Shown: positions 63,194-64,000 of the stretch, piece by piece
Layout of the letters: each line of letters opens with the position of its first letter
How positions within the stretch are numbered: position 1 is the first letter of the stretch
Made by a program: the position numbers and the translations under genes
DNA from: Thalassospira povalilytica
Lineage (GTDB): Bacteria > Pseudomonadota > Alphaproteobacteria > Rhodospirillales > Thalassospiraceae
Length of the DNA stretch: 64,000 nt
Reading direction: 5' to 3'
Assembly (NCBI RefSeq): GCF_002844235.1
Contig: NZ_PGTS01000007.1
Coordinates: forward strand, 1-64,000
The notes under the pieces: generated by a model
The model's database searches: none
Told to the model about the DNA's origin: nothing
What the model saw: the letters and a program-made list of their open reading frames with translations, nothing else

Positions 63194-64000
63194 TCAGTGT
63201 TCCCAGAAATAAACCGTGGCCGGTTCCGGTTCCCAAACCCGCGCATCTTCAATGCCCGGCAGGTTCACAAGCGCGCGATATTCCGACCCGAATGCGACAT
63301 AGGCGTCGGTTTCGGCCATGACGGCGGGTTTACACGCAATCGGATCGCGTACCACGCCAAAGCCCGACTTGGTGCCAACGACGAATGTGAAAAACCCGTC
63401 AAGGTCATCAAGCGCGCTGGTCAATGCTTCGCCAAGGTTCTTGCCCTTGGCCATTTCCCCGGTCAGATAGGCGGCGGCGACTTCGGAATCATTTTCGGTT
63501 TCCATGCGAATGCCCTGATGGGACAGTTCACGGCGCAGATTGTTGTGATTGGAAAGTGAGCCGTTATGGACAAGGCACTGGTCCGATCCGGTCGAAAACG
63601 GATGGGCACCAAGGGTCGTGACCGCACTTTCGGTCGCCATGCGCGTATGGCCAATGCCGTGTGTGCCCGACATGTCGGTAATCTTGAACCGTTCGACCAC
63701 ATCCTTGGGCAGGCCGACTTCCTTATAGATTTCCATGACATTGCCGGTGCCCATCACCCGGATATTGGGGCGAAGTTCGGCAAGGGCGGTACGGGTGGCA
63801 TCGATCTGATCGGCGCCAACCGTGATCACGGCATGTGTGCTTTTGGGCAGGATCGATGCATTGGCAATGCCCGCAGCACGCAATGCATCGGTCAGGCCGG
63901 CAAAATCGGTTTCCGGTTCCGGGGACTGAATGGTGAGTTTGGCCAGATTGTTCTGATCTGCGCCATAAATGGCGATCCCCGCACTATCAGGGCCGCGATC
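63194..64000 (-). CDS. Class II glutamine amidotransferase-like subunit (GlxB/MgsA), 5' end outside window
   Basis: The frame stays open to the window edge (at least 268 residues visible). The edge begins in DRGPDSAGIAIYG, a class II amidotransferase motif, and GTHGIGHTRMATESAV and LVHNGSLSNHNNL follow. The N-terminal catalytic Cys lies beyond the window, so activity cannot be judged. It is the amidotransferase-like partner of the two subunits downstream. The apparent TTG at 63883 is internal. Confidence 0.9.
   Translation of the reverse strand, partial: DRGPDSAGIAIYGADQNNLAKLTIQSPEPETDFAGLTDALRAAGIANASILPKSTHAVITVGADQIDATRTALAELRPNIRVMGTGNVMEIYKEVGLPKDVVERFKITDMSGTHGIGHTRMATESAVTTLGAHPFSTGSDQCLVHNGSLSNHNNLRRELSHQGIRMETENDSEVAAAYLTGEMAKGKNLGEALTSALDDLDGFFTFVVGTKSGFGVVRDPIACKPAVMAETDAYVAFGSEYRALVNLPGIEDARVWEPEPATVYFWEH

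Noticed and set aside
1-64000. CRISPR arrays, insertion sequences, prophage or integrase genes
   Set aside because: No short regularly spaced repeats, no transposase-like frames and no phage proteins were seen on either strand.

Overview
The window looks like chromosomal DNA of a marine alphaproteobacterium, most likely Rhodospirillales and close to Thalassospira. This is inferred from uniform codon use, the FdsGBACD formate dehydrogenase, TctABC, GlnT/GlxBCD-type and xylose/arabonate genes, and the style of the operons. No marker gene in the window proves the genus. There are no insertion sequences, prophage genes, CRISPR arrays or complete RNA genes. Nearly all the DNA is metabolic operons with tight ATGA or TGATG overlaps.

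Layout. (1) 1-764 is non-coding: a terminator, then about two copies of a 300-bp tandem repeat. Each copy carries the 3' end of an initiator-tRNA-like sequence followed by a hairpin terminator. (2) 765-18486 is a complete tryptophan/kynurenine/anthranilate catabolic locus. Two genes run left (kynurenine formamidase-like hydrolase and a FadB-like fusion). Fifteen run right: 2-aminobenzoyl-CoA monooxygenase/reductase, SDR, MarR regulator, enoyl-CoA hydratase, acyl-CoA dehydrogenase, 2-aminobenzoate-CoA ligase, kynU, kynA, a five-gene Liv-type ABC importer, a hot-dog thioesterase and a RidA-family protein. (3) 18716-24825 holds an NtrC-type regulator and its kinase, a VOC protein, and an OFA-family MFS transporter preceded by a textbook sigma-54 promoter and two helically phased palindromes. 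(4) 25128-32180 is lysR plus fdsG-fdsB-fdsA-fdsD-fdhD, an NAD-linked molybdenum formate dehydrogenase. (5) 32203-42097 is a sugar-acid locus: tctCBA and a lacI-type regulator run left; an IlvD-type dehydratase, a DapA-family dehydratase/aldolase, an alpha-ketoglutarate-semialdehyde-type dehydrogenase and an RraA-like protein run right. Two palindromic operators lie on the divergent promoters. (6) 42197-51358 is a xylose/pentose locus: ROK regulator, FAH-family dehydratase and an XylFGH-like ABC importer run left; an SDR and a 720-residue xylonate-type dehydratase run right. (7) 51558-58598 is a MacAB plus outer-membrane-factor efflux system, with a divergent OmpR-family two-component system. 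(8) 58689-64000 runs left: purU, a type III glutamine synthetase-like gene, and glutamate-synthase-like subunits (GlxD/GlxC/GlxB or MgsC/B/A). The last gene is cut by the window edge.

How it fits together. Tryptophan is opened by KynA, deformylated with release of formate, and split by KynU to anthranilate plus alanine. Anthranilate is then CoA-activated and dearomatised by the bifunctional flavoenzyme, and beta-oxidation-like enzymes finish the job. Formate from this route, and from PurU, could be oxidised by FdsGBACD. The OFA transporter may move formate, oxalate or a related acid under sigma-54 control. The two pentonate routes both converge on 2-oxoglutarate semialdehyde, and only one semialdehyde dehydrogenase is seen here. 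The most interesting signals are the sigma-54/UAS module, the tRNA-end tandem repeat, the RidA protein lacking the usual arginine, and the strong hairpin that follows the solute-binding-protein gene in three unrelated transport operons.
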